A stretch of DNA of 64,000 bases from Roseibium aggregatum IAM 12614 (lineage in GTDB: Bacteria; Pseudomonadota; Alphaproteobacteria; Rhizobiales; Stappiaceae), in NCBI RefSeq assembly GCF_000168975.1, contig NZ_AAUW01000011.1, forward strand, positions 62,001 to 126,000, written 5' to 3'. Below are positions 30,615-38,767 of the stretch, one piece after another; the first letter of the stretch is position 1; the number at the start of each line of letters is the position of its first letter. A program made the position numbers and the translations under genes. The notes beneath the pieces were generated by a model. That model ran no database searches and was not told the origin of the DNA. It was given only the letters and a program-made list of their open reading frames with translations.

Positions 30615-31292
30615 TTAGCTGGATGCCATGATCCGCTTGACCTTGGAGCAGTAGCGCTTGCTGACCGGGTTCATCCGCTTTGCGAAATGACCGGCATTGT
30701 AGCGCAGAATGGTGCCGCAAACGTCGCCACCAGCCTTCTTGTGCGCGCCGGCAAGATATTTCATGCCCCATTCCAGATTGGTTTCGGGGTCATAGAGTGC
30801 CTTGGTCGACCCGCGGTAACCGATACCCCGCGCGGTTGCCGGCTTGATTTGCATCAGCCCGACTTCACCAGCGCTGCCGCGTGCACGCGGATTGAAATTG
30901 CTTTCCACCTGAACCACCGCCTTGGCGATCTGGACCGGCACGCCATGTTTGGCGGCAGCCTTGCGGATAAGCTTTGCGTATTTATCGTTGCTGACGGTTG
31001 CTGTCCGCTTCGGCGATACGTTGCGCGTCAGGCTGGCAGTTTGGGTCTTCTTTGCAGGTTTTTCCTGCGCTTCCTGACCAACCGTTTCGATGATGTGCAG
31101 GATCGGCTTGGAACCTGAGCCAACCGACGGCCTGGATTCTGCAGCCTCGCTCTTCTTGTTCGGATCGATGATGTGAAGGATGGGTTCCGACCCGGAACCC
31201 GTACTGCTTGCCATTGCAGCCGGTGCTGCAAGAGTGGTTGCATAGGCGAAAAGGCACAGCGCCCCAGTGAGTTTTTGGAATGACCGTAACAT
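30615..31292 (-). CDS. Lytic transglycosylase (SLT domain), secreted
   Basis: Cleaves the MurNAc-GlcNAc bond of peptidoglycan in the periplasm. The 225-residue protein has a signal peptide (about 1-28), a low-complexity spacer with two near-identical copies of GSGSxPILHII (about residues 31-42 and 56-67), and a C-terminal SLT domain. The catalytic glutamate is in VVQVESNFNPRARGSAGEVGLMQIKP, and the YNAGHFAK motif is present. The spacer repeat is unexplained. Confidence 0.88.
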   Translation of the reverse strand: MLRSFQKLTGALCLFAYATTLAAPAAMASSTGSGSEPILHIIDPNKKSEAAESRPSVGSGSKPILHIIETVGQEAQEKPAKKTQTASLTRNVSPKRTATVSNDKYAKLIRKAAAKHGVPVQIAKAVVQVESNFNPRARGSAGEVGLMQIKPATARGIGYRGSTKALYDPETNLEWGMKYLAGAHKKAGGDVCGTILRYNAGHFAKRMNPVSKRYCSKVKRIMASS

Positions 31293-31632
31293 TCAGTCCA
31301 GCCCTTTTGGTTTTCGTTGCGTTGAAATCAGGGCGGAGGAATGCCGGAGCTATGAGACGAAATTGGGCGCCAAATGATCACGAATTATTTCAATTTATTT
31401 CAGGATATGATTGCGATTTAGTGCGATTTTTAGTTGTTTTGTGTAGTTTATGGCAAAAACTTGCAAGCAATTCGACGATCGCTTGGCCATCAGAAGATAT
31501 TCTGTGACCGCTTCTTGTTTCGGCTGCCCCAGAAATGCAGCGTAGCGGGAACCAAATCTGTCGACTGTGCGTTTTGTCGGTTGGCTGGACGTACCGATCA
31601 CTCAAGATGCGGCACGCCCCCCCCCCCTCCAA
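31293..31632. other. AT-rich intergenic region ending in an 11-C tract
   Basis: This 340-base gap between the transglycosylase start and the amidase stop is AT-richer than its neighbours around 31370-31460. It ends with an uninterrupted C11 run at 31617-31627 (G11 on the coding strand), six bases past the amidase stop. It must hold the promoter of the transglycosylase. I see no convincing gene in it. Confidence 0.4.
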
Positions 31633-32397
31633 TCAGCTCGCCAACGAAGGCAGCTTCCGCAGCAGGGCGTTTAGCGTTTCGATCGTGGACTGATCGGCGA
31701 CACCATCAACCTTCTCCGGGCGGAAATGACGCTGAAAAGCAGCGACCACCTGACGTGTCTTCAAATCGAAGGTTCCGGTGATGTCCAGTTCATAGCCATA
31801 GAGCGCGAGCATTGTTTGCAGCGCTTCAACCGGCTGGCCGCTGTCTCCTTCCTGCATCAGGAGGCCCGTACGGAGAGGAAACGGCGTTACGTAAAGACCG
31901 ATCCCGGCTGCCGCGAGGCGGTCCCAGGGAAACAACTCACCAGGGTCTTCCTTCCTCGCCGGGGCAATGTCCGAATGCCCCAGCACCATCCAGGGCTGGA
32001 TACCGTGGCGGGCGCAGATATCGCCAACGAGTGCGATGACGGCTTCGATCTGCGGTTCGGGAAACGACTGATAGCCGTGTTCGTGCCCGGGATTGACGAT
32101 CTCGACGCCGATAGAGCGGGAGTTGATGTCGGTCGCGCCCTTCCAGAAACTTTTGCCTGCGTGCCAGGCCCTGCGCGCTTCCGGTACGCATTGCAGGATG
32201 CTGCCGTCTTCGTTCACGATATAGTGGGCGGAAACTTCCGATCGAGGATCGCACAGGCGCTGCAAGGCCGCTTCGGCGCTCGGCATGCCGGTATAATGAA
32301 GCACGACCATATCCACCGCCGTCCCTTCAGCCCTCTGCCCGTGATTGGGAGACGGATGGACCCTGGCCTTCACGCCGGTATCAGTCGCAACGCTCAT
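31633..32397 (-). CDS. N-acetylmuramoyl-L-alanine amidase (AmpD/AmiD-like) with peptidoglycan-binding domain
   Basis: Cleaves the amide between MurNAc and the stem peptide. The 254-residue protein has an Amidase_2 domain (about 10-165) with zinc-ligand regions VVLHYTGM, RAWHAGKSFW and LGHSDIAPARKEDPG, followed by a C-terminal helical peptidoglycan-binding domain (about 175-250, VEALQTMLALYGYELDITG). No signal peptide is visible, so it may act in cytoplasmic muropeptide recycling. The start overlaps the TerB/DnaJ gene stop (ATGA). Confidence 0.9.
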   Translation of the reverse strand: MSVATDTGVKARVHPSPNHGQRAEGTAVDMVVLHYTGMPSAEAALQRLCDPRSEVSAHYIVNEDGSILQCVPEARRAWHAGKSFWKGATDINSRSIGVEIVNPGHEHGYQSFPEPQIEAVIALVGDICARHGIQPWMVLGHSDIAPARKEDPGELFPWDRLAAAGIGLYVTPFPLRTGLLMQEGDSGQPVEALQTMLALYGYELDITGTFDLKTRQVVAAFQRHFRPEKVDGVADQSTIETLNALLRKLPSLAS

Positions 32398-33086
32398 ATA
32401 CCTCTTTCCGCACAGATTTTCGCCCAGGCTTCGTTCAGGGCGGCCAGACGGTCGTTCGCGATCCTGACGAACTCCTCCGGAACGCCCCTGGCGATCAGCC
32501 GGTCCGGATGCGTTTCCTGAACCTCGCGGCGATAGTGTGCCTTGAGCTCGCCATCGCTTGCTTCCGGCCCCAAACCGAGGACCTCATAAGGGTTACCGTC
32601 ACTGCGCACGTGCCTGGCAAGTATCCTGGAAAATTCCCGATCATCGAACCCGAACACCTCCGCGACGCGGGAAAGGTACCCTATTTCGCTTTCGTGGACG
32701 ACGCCGTCTGCCTTGGCAATGTGAAAAAGCCCGTCGAGAATATCGAGCAGCGTCTTGCGGTCGTATGGGAACAGATCGGCCAGCTTCTTGGCGTAGACCT
32801 CAAAGCCCGCGATATCTTCCTGCGCCAGATTGAACAGGCGCGCAACATTGCGCTCTTCGTTGGGCGGTACATCGAACAGCTCGCGGAAAGCCAGGATTTC
32901 ATCAGTGGTTACCACCCCGTCCGCCTTGGCCATCTTGGCTGACAGAGCAATCATCGCGACCGTAAAGCCGACGCTGCTGGTGCCCTCCGGACGCGCAAGC
33001 ACAAGCTGGACCAGACGGTCGACGAACTGCGCGCCCCCCGTTCCGATCGCATTTACAATTGCTCCGAGGCTGCTCCAGACACTCAC
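32394..33086 (-). CDS. DjlA-like protein with TerB and J domains
   Basis: The 230-residue protein has a helical TerB-like domain (about 40-150, AKMAKADGVVTTDEILAFREL and the repeat AKADGVVHESEIGYLSRV) and a C-terminal J domain (about 165-225) with the HPD motif (THPDRL) that stimulates DnaK ATPase. The N-terminus is hydrophobic but is not a clear transmembrane anchor. The start is GTG with GGAGCTG upstream. It is translationally coupled to the amidase, which suggests a shared envelope role. Confidence 0.85.
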   Translation of the reverse strand: MSVWSSLGAIVNAIGTGGAQFVDRLVQLVLARPEGTSSVGFTVAMIALSAKMAKADGVVTTDEILAFRELFDVPPNEERNVARLFNLAQEDIAGFEVYAKKLADLFPYDRKTLLDILDGLFHIAKADGVVHESEIGYLSRVAEVFGFDDREFSRILARHVRSDGNPYEVLGLGPEASDGELKAHYRREVQETHPDRLIARGVPEEFVRIANDRLAALNEAWAKICAERGI

Positions 33087-33389
33087 TTTTCAGCTCCCGC
33101 TGGGCCGGTGGGAAAAGGCAGGCAGAACAGCTTGCCGCGAACCGCATGAATCGATGCGTTGCAGACTCTTATCGGCACAGGGGGGGTTTGACCAGATCAA
33201 CGGCCTTCTGTCCCCAAAAGCACGTCGGCCGAACAGGCCACGCAGCAACGATGAACGCGTAGCCCCGATCTAACTTCGTCGATGTTCCACAAGAACGTAC
33301 CTTAAGAAACACCGTCGTCACGTCCATTACCGGCCTCTATCGCAAAGCGCGAAGATGCCTTTCCTTTACTTCCGCTCAGCCCGGATGGC
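33087..33389. other. Intergenic region between arsH and the DjlA-like gene
   Basis: This 303-base gap lies downstream of arsH and upstream of the DjlA-like gene, both on the minus strand. It should hold the promoter of the DjlA-amidase pair. I see no gene, strong hairpin or repeat in it. Confidence 0.3.
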
Positions 33390-34136
33390 CTATGCACCAC
33401 CACCCAACGCTCCGACAGCCGCCTCCTGAGCAGCCGACTGCTTTTCCCGGTCCGCCTTGCGTTCGGAATAGCGGTCGACAAGATAGTCCGACCGCCCCCT
33501 GACGAGGAGCGTGAACTTGACAAGCTCTTCCATGACATCGACCACGCGGTCGTAAAGAGCAGACGGCTTCATGCGTCCGTCATCGTCAAATTCCTGGTAA
33601 GCCTTGGGCACAGACGACTGATTGGGAATGGTGACCATCCGCATCCAGCGGCCGAGAACACGCATCTGATTGACCGCATTGAAAGACTGAGACCCGCCCG
33701 ACACCTGCATAAGGGCCAGTGTCTTCCCCTGCGTTGGCCGAATGGCCCCGAAACTCAGCGGGATCCAGTCTATCTGGGATTTGAGAACACCGGTCATAGC
33801 CCCATGCCGCTCAGGCGAACACCAGACCTGTCCCTCGGACCAGGCGCAAAGCTCTCTCAGTTCGGCAACCTTGGGATGATCGGCGCCGCTGTCGTCAGGC
33901 AGCGGCAGACCCGATGGATCGAAGATCCGGGTCTCGGCCCCGTAGGCCTGCAGCAGCCTTTGCGCTTCAAGAACGAGAAAGCGGCTATAGGACCGCTCGC
34001 GAAGTGAACCGTAGAGCAACAATATCCGGGGCGGATGGGACGGCCCGTCCTGCTCCAGCAACCGGTTCCTGTCGATTTGCCGGAAGTCTGCCGCGCTCAC
34101 GTTCTTCAGGTCGCCACCTGACATTCCGTCAGGCAT
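33390..34136 (-). CDS. arsH: Organoarsenical oxidase/flavoprotein ArsH
   Basis: NADPH-dependent FMN flavoprotein that detoxifies trivalent methylarsenicals and arsenite. The 248-residue protein shows the flavodoxin-like FMN loop [13 protein letters not shown], then [20 protein letters not shown] and the ArsH segment [24 protein letters not shown] chose the ATG at 34136, which overlaps the arsC stop by eight bases and has GGAG seven bases upstream. An open stretch before it is arsC shadow. Confidence 0.93.
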   Translation of the reverse strand: MPDGMSGGDLKNVSAADFRQIDRNRLLEQDGPSHPPRILLLYGSLRERSYSRFLVLEAQRLLQAYGAETRIFDPSGLPLPDDSGADHPKVAELRELCAWSEGQVWCSPERHGAMTGVLKSQIDWIPLSFGAIRPTQGKTLALMQVSGGSQSFNAVNQMRVLGRWMRMVTIPNQSSVPKAYQEFDDDGRMKPSALYDRVVDVMEELVKFTLLVRGRSDYLVDRYSERKADREKQSAAQEAAVGALGGGA

Positions 34137-34542
34137 CGGATGCTCCGGAGGAGACCACTTCGCCGTCTTCCTTGGTGAAGGAACCGATGTCCTGCGGCAA
34201 CAGGTCCAACACCTTCTCGGACGGTCGGCACAGGCGGACACCTTTTTCCGACACCACGATGGGCCTGTTGATGAGGATCGGATGCTCCATCATGAAATCG
34301 ATCAGTTGATCGTCCGTCCACTTGTCCTCGCCGAGGCCCAGTTCATCGTACGGCGTTCCCTTCTGGCGAAGAATGTCGCGAACCGGAAGACCCGTCCGCG
34401 CGATCAGGTCAACGAGTTCTTCCCGGCTCGGCGGCGTTTTCAGATATTCGATAACCTGAGGTTCGACGCCGGATTTGCGGATCATTTCCAGGGTATTGCG
34501 GGACGTGCCGCAGTTCGGGTTGTGATAAATCGTCATGCTCAT
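34129..34542 (-). CDS. arsC: Arsenate reductase ArsC (glutaredoxin-coupled)
   Basis: Reduces arsenate to arsenite. The 137-residue ArsC of the thioredoxin-like plasmid R773 type has the catalytic cysteine in [13 protein letters not shown] (Cys11), the arsenate-binding NRPIVV segment and the family's usual length. It is the middle gene of arsR-arsC-arsH. A second Met two residues in is an alternative start. Confidence 0.95.
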   Translation of the reverse strand: MSMTIYHNPNCGTSRNTLEMIRKSGVEPQVIEYLKTPPSREELVDLIARTGLPVRDILRQKGTPYDELGLGEDKWTDDQLIDFMMEHPILINRPIVVSEKGVRLCRPSEKVLDLLPQDIGSFTKEDGEVVSSGASDA

Positions 34543-34558
34543 GTGAGGTGTCGTCCTG

Positions 34559-34897
34559 TCAAGGTCCCGTAGTTTTTTTGAAATCGGCAGCCGGAAAACA
34601 ACAGACGGCTGGATCGTTGCCGCAGCAGTCTTCCATCAGGAAGCCCAGGAGGTCCCGCATGCGGTCGTAATCAACCGCATAAAGAATATGCCTGCCCTCC
34701 CGGCGCGTCGTCAGCAGCCCGGCCCGTTCCAACGTCGTCAGATGAAACGACATCCTGGTCGGCTGTACGTCCAGCCGCTCGGCAACCAAGCCGGATGGCA
34801 ACCCACCCGGCCCAACCGTCATCAGCAACCGGAACGCCGCCAGCCTGTCTTCCTGTGCCAAGGCGCCCAACGCGGAGACTGCTTCCTGATCTTCCAT
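34559..34897 (-). CDS. arsR: Arsenic-responsive repressor ArsR
   Basis: ArsR/SmtB winged-helix repressor of 112 residues. The recognition helix region is RLDVQPTRMSFHLTTLERAGLL. There is no CxC metal site in that helix. Instead the C-terminal tail holds two Cys pairs (DCCGNDPAVCC), where several ArsR lineages bind As(III) in the tail. It is the first gene of the ars operon and probably represses it. Confidence 0.92.
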   Translation of the reverse strand: MEDQEAVSALGALAQEDRLAAFRLLMTVGPGGLPSGLVAERLDVQPTRMSFHLTTLERAGLLTTRREGRHILYAVDYDRMRDLLGFLMEDCCGNDPAVCCFPAADFKKTTGP

Positions 34898-34966
34898 AAT
34901 TCGATATTACAAGAAATTTTGGAATATTCAACAAATGAACGCGCACATCACCTTTTTCACGAAACA
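34898..34966. promoter_or_regulatory. ars operon promoter and probable ArsR operator
   Basis: The 69-base AT-rich gap upstream of arsR contains the palindrome GAATATTC at 34922-34929 and a related AATTCGATATT at 34899-34909, suggesting paired half-sites for the ArsR dimer. I do not assign -35/-10 boxes. Confidence 0.45.
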
Positions 34967-35503
34967 TCACATGGCGGCGGCAGCGCGAGCGGCCTGATCG
35001 TAATTGCCAGAAACCAGACGCAATGTGGCAGCAAGTTTGGAAAGTTCGTTTTCGTCCAAGCCCAGCGCCTTCATGGGCTTGACCAGCAGAGCTTCACGCA
35101 GACGCCGATACTCAAGGCAGGCTGTTTCGCCGGACTTGGTGATTTCGGCGGTTTTTTCCTTGCCCCGGCGTCCGGACGCGATCAGACCGGCCTTTTCAAG
35201 CTTCTTGAGCGCATAGGTGACGGTGTGCGTATCCTCGATGTTCAGCACAAGGCAAATGTCGGAGAGTGTCTTGGCTCGGCCACGATGGTTGACCGAATGG
35301 AGCACAAGCACATCCAGAGGCCCAAGCCCTTGTGAGCCGCTGGCCGCCATGCAGCGCACCATCCAGCGGTGATAGGCATTGACCATCATGGTCACCGCGA
35401 ATTCGATCTCCGACAGGGCAGGCATCGCACCGGAGGCAAGATGCGCAGCAGAGACAACAGGCCCGATAGGGGCATCGCTTCTGGAGTCGGGATTATCCGT
35501 CAC
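34967..35503 (-). CDS. MarR-like winged-helix regulator
   Basis: The 178-residue protein has a MarR-type winged helix at about residues 60-135: LGPLDVLVLHSVNHRGRAKTLSDI, then the recognition-helix region NIEDTHTVTYALKKLEKAGLI and a wing with GRRGKEKTAEIT. The start is GTG with GGAGATCAGAT upstream. It lies 125 bases after the TRAP permease on the same strand. It is the best local candidate for the regulator of the paired palindromes near dctP and the hydantoinase gene. Confidence 0.85.
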   Translation of the reverse strand: MTDNPDSRSDAPIGPVVSAAHLASGAMPALSEIEFAVTMMVNAYHRWMVRCMAASGSQGLGPLDVLVLHSVNHRGRAKTLSDICLVLNIEDTHTVTYALKKLEKAGLIASGRRGKEKTAEITKSGETACLEYRRLREALLVKPMKALGLDENELSKLAATLRLVSGNYDQAARAAAAM

Positions 35504-35628
35504 ATCTGATCTCCGGCACAGTTTGGTGTTTCAGCGGGCCTCCAACCGAAACCGGTCGGAAGCCCGATTGCTGATCGTTTCAAAAGTGTGCGTGCATCCG
35601 CCAGCTTTTATAGAGACGGCGAAATGCA

Positions 35629-36933
35629 CTAGTTGCTCAACATCGTCTGCGGCAACCAAAGAGCCAAGCCCGGAAAAGCCACAATCAAGACGATTGCCAG
35701 GATCATCAACAGGAAGAACGGCAAGGCCATACGGGCAACCTTGAAGATGTTGTACCCGGTCATGCCTTGCAGCACGAACAGGTTGAACCCGACAGGTGGC
35801 GTGATCTGGCTCATTTCGACGACCAGCACCAGATAGATGCCGAACCAGATGAGATCCAGACCGGCCTGCTCCACCATCGGCAGGATCACGGAAGTCGTCA
35901 GAACCACCACCGAAATGCCGTCCAGAAAACAGCCGAGCACCACGAAGAACAGGGTCAGGGCAATCAGGAGTGCATAGGGAGACAGGTTCAGCGAGCCGAT
36001 CCAGGCCGCCAGCTCGCGCGGGATGCCCGTGTAGCCCATGGCAACGGTCAGGAACGCAGCACCTGCCAGGATGAACGCGATCATGCAAGATGTCCGCGTT
36101 GCCCCCATCAAGGCTTCCGCGAAGCTCTTGCGGTTCAAGGTTCCGCTTACCCAGGACAGAAGCAAGGCCAGCATCACGCCGATGGCGGCTGCCTCTGTCG
36201 GCGATGCAAGACCCGCATAGATCGATCCGATCACTCCGACGATCAGACCGATGACCGGAAATAGCCTGCGCGTTGCGAGAAGGCGCTCGATGAAAGGAAT
36301 GACCTCCTCTTTCGCAGGCATCTTGTCCCGGTTCAGCAGTGCCCAGATCACGACATAGCCCATGAAAAGAAGGCAAAGCATTGCCCCCGGCAGAACGCCG
36401 GCCATGAACAGCCGGGCAATCGACTGCTCGGTCGCCGCGCCATAGACGATCAGGATAATCGATGGCGGAATGAGCAGGCCCAGTGTGCCGGAACCCGCCA
36501 GCGTGCCGATGGCCATGTGCTCGTCATAGCCGCGCTGCTTCAATTCGGGCAACGACATGCGCCCGATCGTGGCGGTTGTGGCAGCAGAAGAACCCGAAAC
36601 GGCGGCAAAGATACCGCATCCGAGAATGTTCACATGCAGCAGCCGACCCGGCAGATTGCGCATCCAGGGAGAAAGACCGGCGAACATGTCCTCCGACAGT
36701 CGCGAGCGGAACAGGATCTCGCCCATCCAGATGAACATGGGCAGCGCCGTTAGGTCCCAGGAATTCGAAGCGCCCCAGACCGTCGTTGCCAGCACAGGAC
36801 CGGCCGGCGCCGAGACAAGTGCCATCATTGCGGCCAGCGCGACCGAAAACAAAGCTACGGCCACCCAGATACCGGTCGCAAGCGCCGCCAGCATTCCAAG
36901 GCCGAGTAGCAGGGCGATGAGGGAGAGATCCAT
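35629..36933 (-). CDS. TRAP transporter large permease (DctM type)
   Basis: The 434-residue membrane protein has about twelve hydrophobic helices and DctM signatures: LPMFIWMGEILFRSRLSEDMF, the AVSGSSAATTATIGRMSLPEL loop, LAGSGTLGLLIPPSII, and EMSQITPPVGFNLFVLQGM near the C-terminus. It is the sodium-coupled transport subunit. The start shares one base with the DctQ stop (TAATG). Confidence 0.95.
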   Translation of the reverse strand: MDLSLIALLLGLGMLAALATGIWVAVALFSVALAAMMALVSAPAGPVLATTVWGASNSWDLTALPMFIWMGEILFRSRLSEDMFAGLSPWMRNLPGRLLHVNILGCGIFAAVSGSSAATTATIGRMSLPELKQRGYDEHMAIGTLAGSGTLGLLIPPSIILIVYGAATEQSIARLFMAGVLPGAMLCLLFMGYVVIWALLNRDKMPAKEEVIPFIERLLATRRLFPVIGLIVGVIGSIYAGLASPTEAAAIGVMLALLLSWVSGTLNRKSFAEALMGATRTSCMIAFILAGAAFLTVAMGYTGIPRELAAWIGSLNLSPYALLIALTLFFVVLGCFLDGISVVVLTTSVILPMVEQAGLDLIWFGIYLVLVVEMSQITPPVGFNLFVLQGMTGYNIFKVARMALPFFLLMILAIVLIVAFPGLALWLPQTMLSN

Positions 36934-37490
36934 TATTCTTTCCCCTCGATCGGATCGGCCTTTACGACCGATTCAAAACTGGGCGCCTTGCCCGTGAGCG
37001 CCATGATGAGATCGTCCAGCAGAGCGATGGAGAACATCAGCAGGCCGAAGGTCATCACCGACTGCGGAAAGACCAGCGGGATTGGAATAACGCCGTAGGA
37101 CGTTTCGTTGAACTTGTAGCTGTCGAAAGCGAGCAGGCCGGCGTTCCAGGTAAAGAACACCGCCAGAGCAAGAGCGACCGCGACCGCCCAGACATTCAGG
37201 ATGCGTGCTCCGACCTTGGGCACGGACTGAAGCAGGATTGCCACCCGGATGTGATCACCGTTCCGCAGCGTACCGGATAGCGCCAGAAAAGATGCGCCTA
37301 CCAGCAGAAAACCTGCAATTTCTGCAAGCGATGGAACTTGCAGTCCAAGTGGCTCCAGACCGACGACCGTTCTGGCCCAGTCGAATATACGCCCGAACAC
37401 CTGAAGAACCACGAGACTGGCAATGACAACGAGACAACACGCAGCCATGGCCGTTGACGCTTGATAAAGCGCATTCAAAGCCTTTCGCAT
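36933..37490 (-). CDS. TRAP transporter small permease (DctQ type)
   Basis: The 185-residue protein has four hydrophobic segments, including the LLVGASFLALSGTLRNGDHIRV region characteristic of DctQ. It supports the DctM subunit. It begins 75 bases after dctP, beyond a terminator hairpin, and is coupled to the large permease by a one-base overlap. Confidence 0.92.
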   Translation of the reverse strand: MRKALNALYQASTAMAACCLVVIASLVVLQVFGRIFDWARTVVGLEPLGLQVPSLAEIAGFLLVGASFLALSGTLRNGDHIRVAILLQSVPKVGARILNVWAVAVALALAVFFTWNAGLLAFDSYKFNETSYGVIPIPLVFPQSVMTFGLLMFSIALLDDLIMALTGKAPSFESVVKADPIEGKE

Positions 37491-37522
37491 CGGCTTCCCC
37501 TACCGGATGTGCAGCTGATATT

Positions 37523-37552
37523 AAAAAAACGCCGGACTTCTTGGGTCCGGCG
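37523..37552 (-). terminator. Terminator between dctP and dctQ
   Basis: CGCCGGAC (minus strand, 37552-37545) pairs with GTCCGGCG (37537-37530) and is followed by seven T (complement of 37523-37529). It is a clear rho-independent terminator 13 bases past the dctP stop. Partial read-through would give much more binding protein than permease. Confidence 0.85.
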
Positions 37553-37565
37553 CTTCTCTAGCTGT

Positions 37566-38561
37566 TTAGTTTTTATAGGCTTCGAGAACAGCTTGGCCGG
37601 TTTCACCGGCTTCCTCTTGCCATTCGGCGGCCATCGTCTCGCCAATTGCAGCAAGATCCTGGATCAGCTGGCTGCTCGGCTGAACAACAGTGATGCCGTT
37701 GTCGACAAGAACCTGGGTCTGCGTCTTGGTCTCCACCTTGGAGGCTTCCCAGCCGCGTTTTTCAGCAACGCCCGCTGCTTCCAGAACGGCTGCCTTTTCT
37801 TCGTCGCTCAGGGCATCGAAAGCGCCCTTGTTGACGATTACCATGTTCTTCGGCAACCAGGCCTGGGTGTCATGATAGTGGCTCAGGAAGTCCCACGCCT
37901 TGGAATTTGCACCGGTGGACGGCGACGTGATCATGGCTTCGACACGGCCGGTGGAGAAGGCTGTCGGAATATCCGGAACTTCAACCTGTGTCGGCACGGC
38001 GCCAGCCAACTGGGCAAGACGCTCGGTTGCGGTGTTGTAGGCACGGAACTTCAAGCCCTTGAGGTCGTCACCCTTGGTGATTTCCTTCTTGGCGTAGATG
38101 CCCTGGGGTGGCCACGGCACGGCATAAAGCAGTTGCAGCCCCTGTTCGCCGAGCTTTTCTTCAAGCGCAGGCTTCGACGCCTGGTAAAGCTTCCAGGCCT
38201 GATCATAGGACGGTGCGAGGAACGGTACGGAATCCACCCCGAAGACAGCATCTTCGTTGGAAAGGCGGGAGACCAGAACTTCGCCAATCGGAGCAAGTCC
38301 CTTGCGGACGGCATTCTTGATTTCGGGATGCTTGAACAGCGACCCGGCCGAATGGATCTGAATGACGAGAGAGCCATCCGTCTTTTCCTTCACTTCTTCT
38401 GCGAAGGCGGCAATGTTCTGTGTGTGAAAGTTGCTGTCGCCATAAGGCGTCGGCATGTCCCACTTTGTTTCAGCGGAAACAGCGGTCAAACCCGCCAGGC
38501 TAAATGCAGCGGCGGCTGCCAGATGGACTCCGGCACGGGTCAGGAAACGAGATTGCAGCAT
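37566..38561 (-). CDS. TRAP transporter substrate-binding protein (DctP type)
   Basis: Periplasmic solute receptor of 331 residues with a signal peptide (about 1-30, ending TAVSAET). DctP-family features include FAEEVKEKTDGSLVIQIHSAGSLFKHPEIKNAVRKG, FLAPSYDQAWKLY, and KGLKFRAYNTATERLAQLAGAVPTQVEVPDIPTAFSTGRVEA. I chose the ATG at 38561 for its AGAGGAG site and the signal peptide; an upstream in-frame start would hide the signal. An operator-like palindrome lies 117-136 bases upstream, shared with the hydantoinase gene. The substrate is not readable, but 5-oxoproline or a related cyclic amide fits the shared regulation. Confidence 0.93.
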   Translation of the reverse strand: MLQSRFLTRAGVHLAAAAAFSLAGLTAVSAETKWDMPTPYGDSNFHTQNIAAFAEEVKEKTDGSLVIQIHSAGSLFKHPEIKNAVRKGLAPIGEVLVSRLSNEDAVFGVDSVPFLAPSYDQAWKLYQASKPALEEKLGEQGLQLLYAVPWPPQGIYAKKEITKGDDLKGLKFRAYNTATERLAQLAGAVPTQVEVPDIPTAFSTGRVEAMITSPSTGANSKAWDFLSHYHDTQAWLPKNMVIVNKGAFDALSDEEKAAVLEAAGVAEKRGWEASKVETKTQTQVLVDNGITVVQPSSQLIQDLAAIGETMAAEWQEEAGETGQAVLEAYKN

Positions 38562-38677
38562 GATTTTCTCCTCTTGGAAGCGGGAATTGCCCGTCGGGAT
38601 GCTGCTCTGGGTGCATTCTTTGAACACCTTGGAAAGCGCATCTGCCAGAACACTAGACGGAAAAAGAGACGACATCA

Positions 38678-38697
38678 ACAATTTATCGATAAATTGT
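38678..38697. promoter_or_regulatory. Perfect 20-bp palindrome upstream of dctP
   Basis: ACAATTTATCGATAAATTGT is a perfect palindrome in the divergent region between dctP (minus) and the glycosyltransferase (plus). It differs by one base per half-site from the palindrome at 40579-40600. This is the form expected for a dimeric winged-helix regulator site (GntR or MarR type). Confidence 0.8.
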
Positions 38698-38767
38698 GAT
38701 TGTCATTATCTAAATGCATAGCGAGCTTCCCTCCATCAAAAGGATTGGCTAGCGTTCGGGCCAGACA

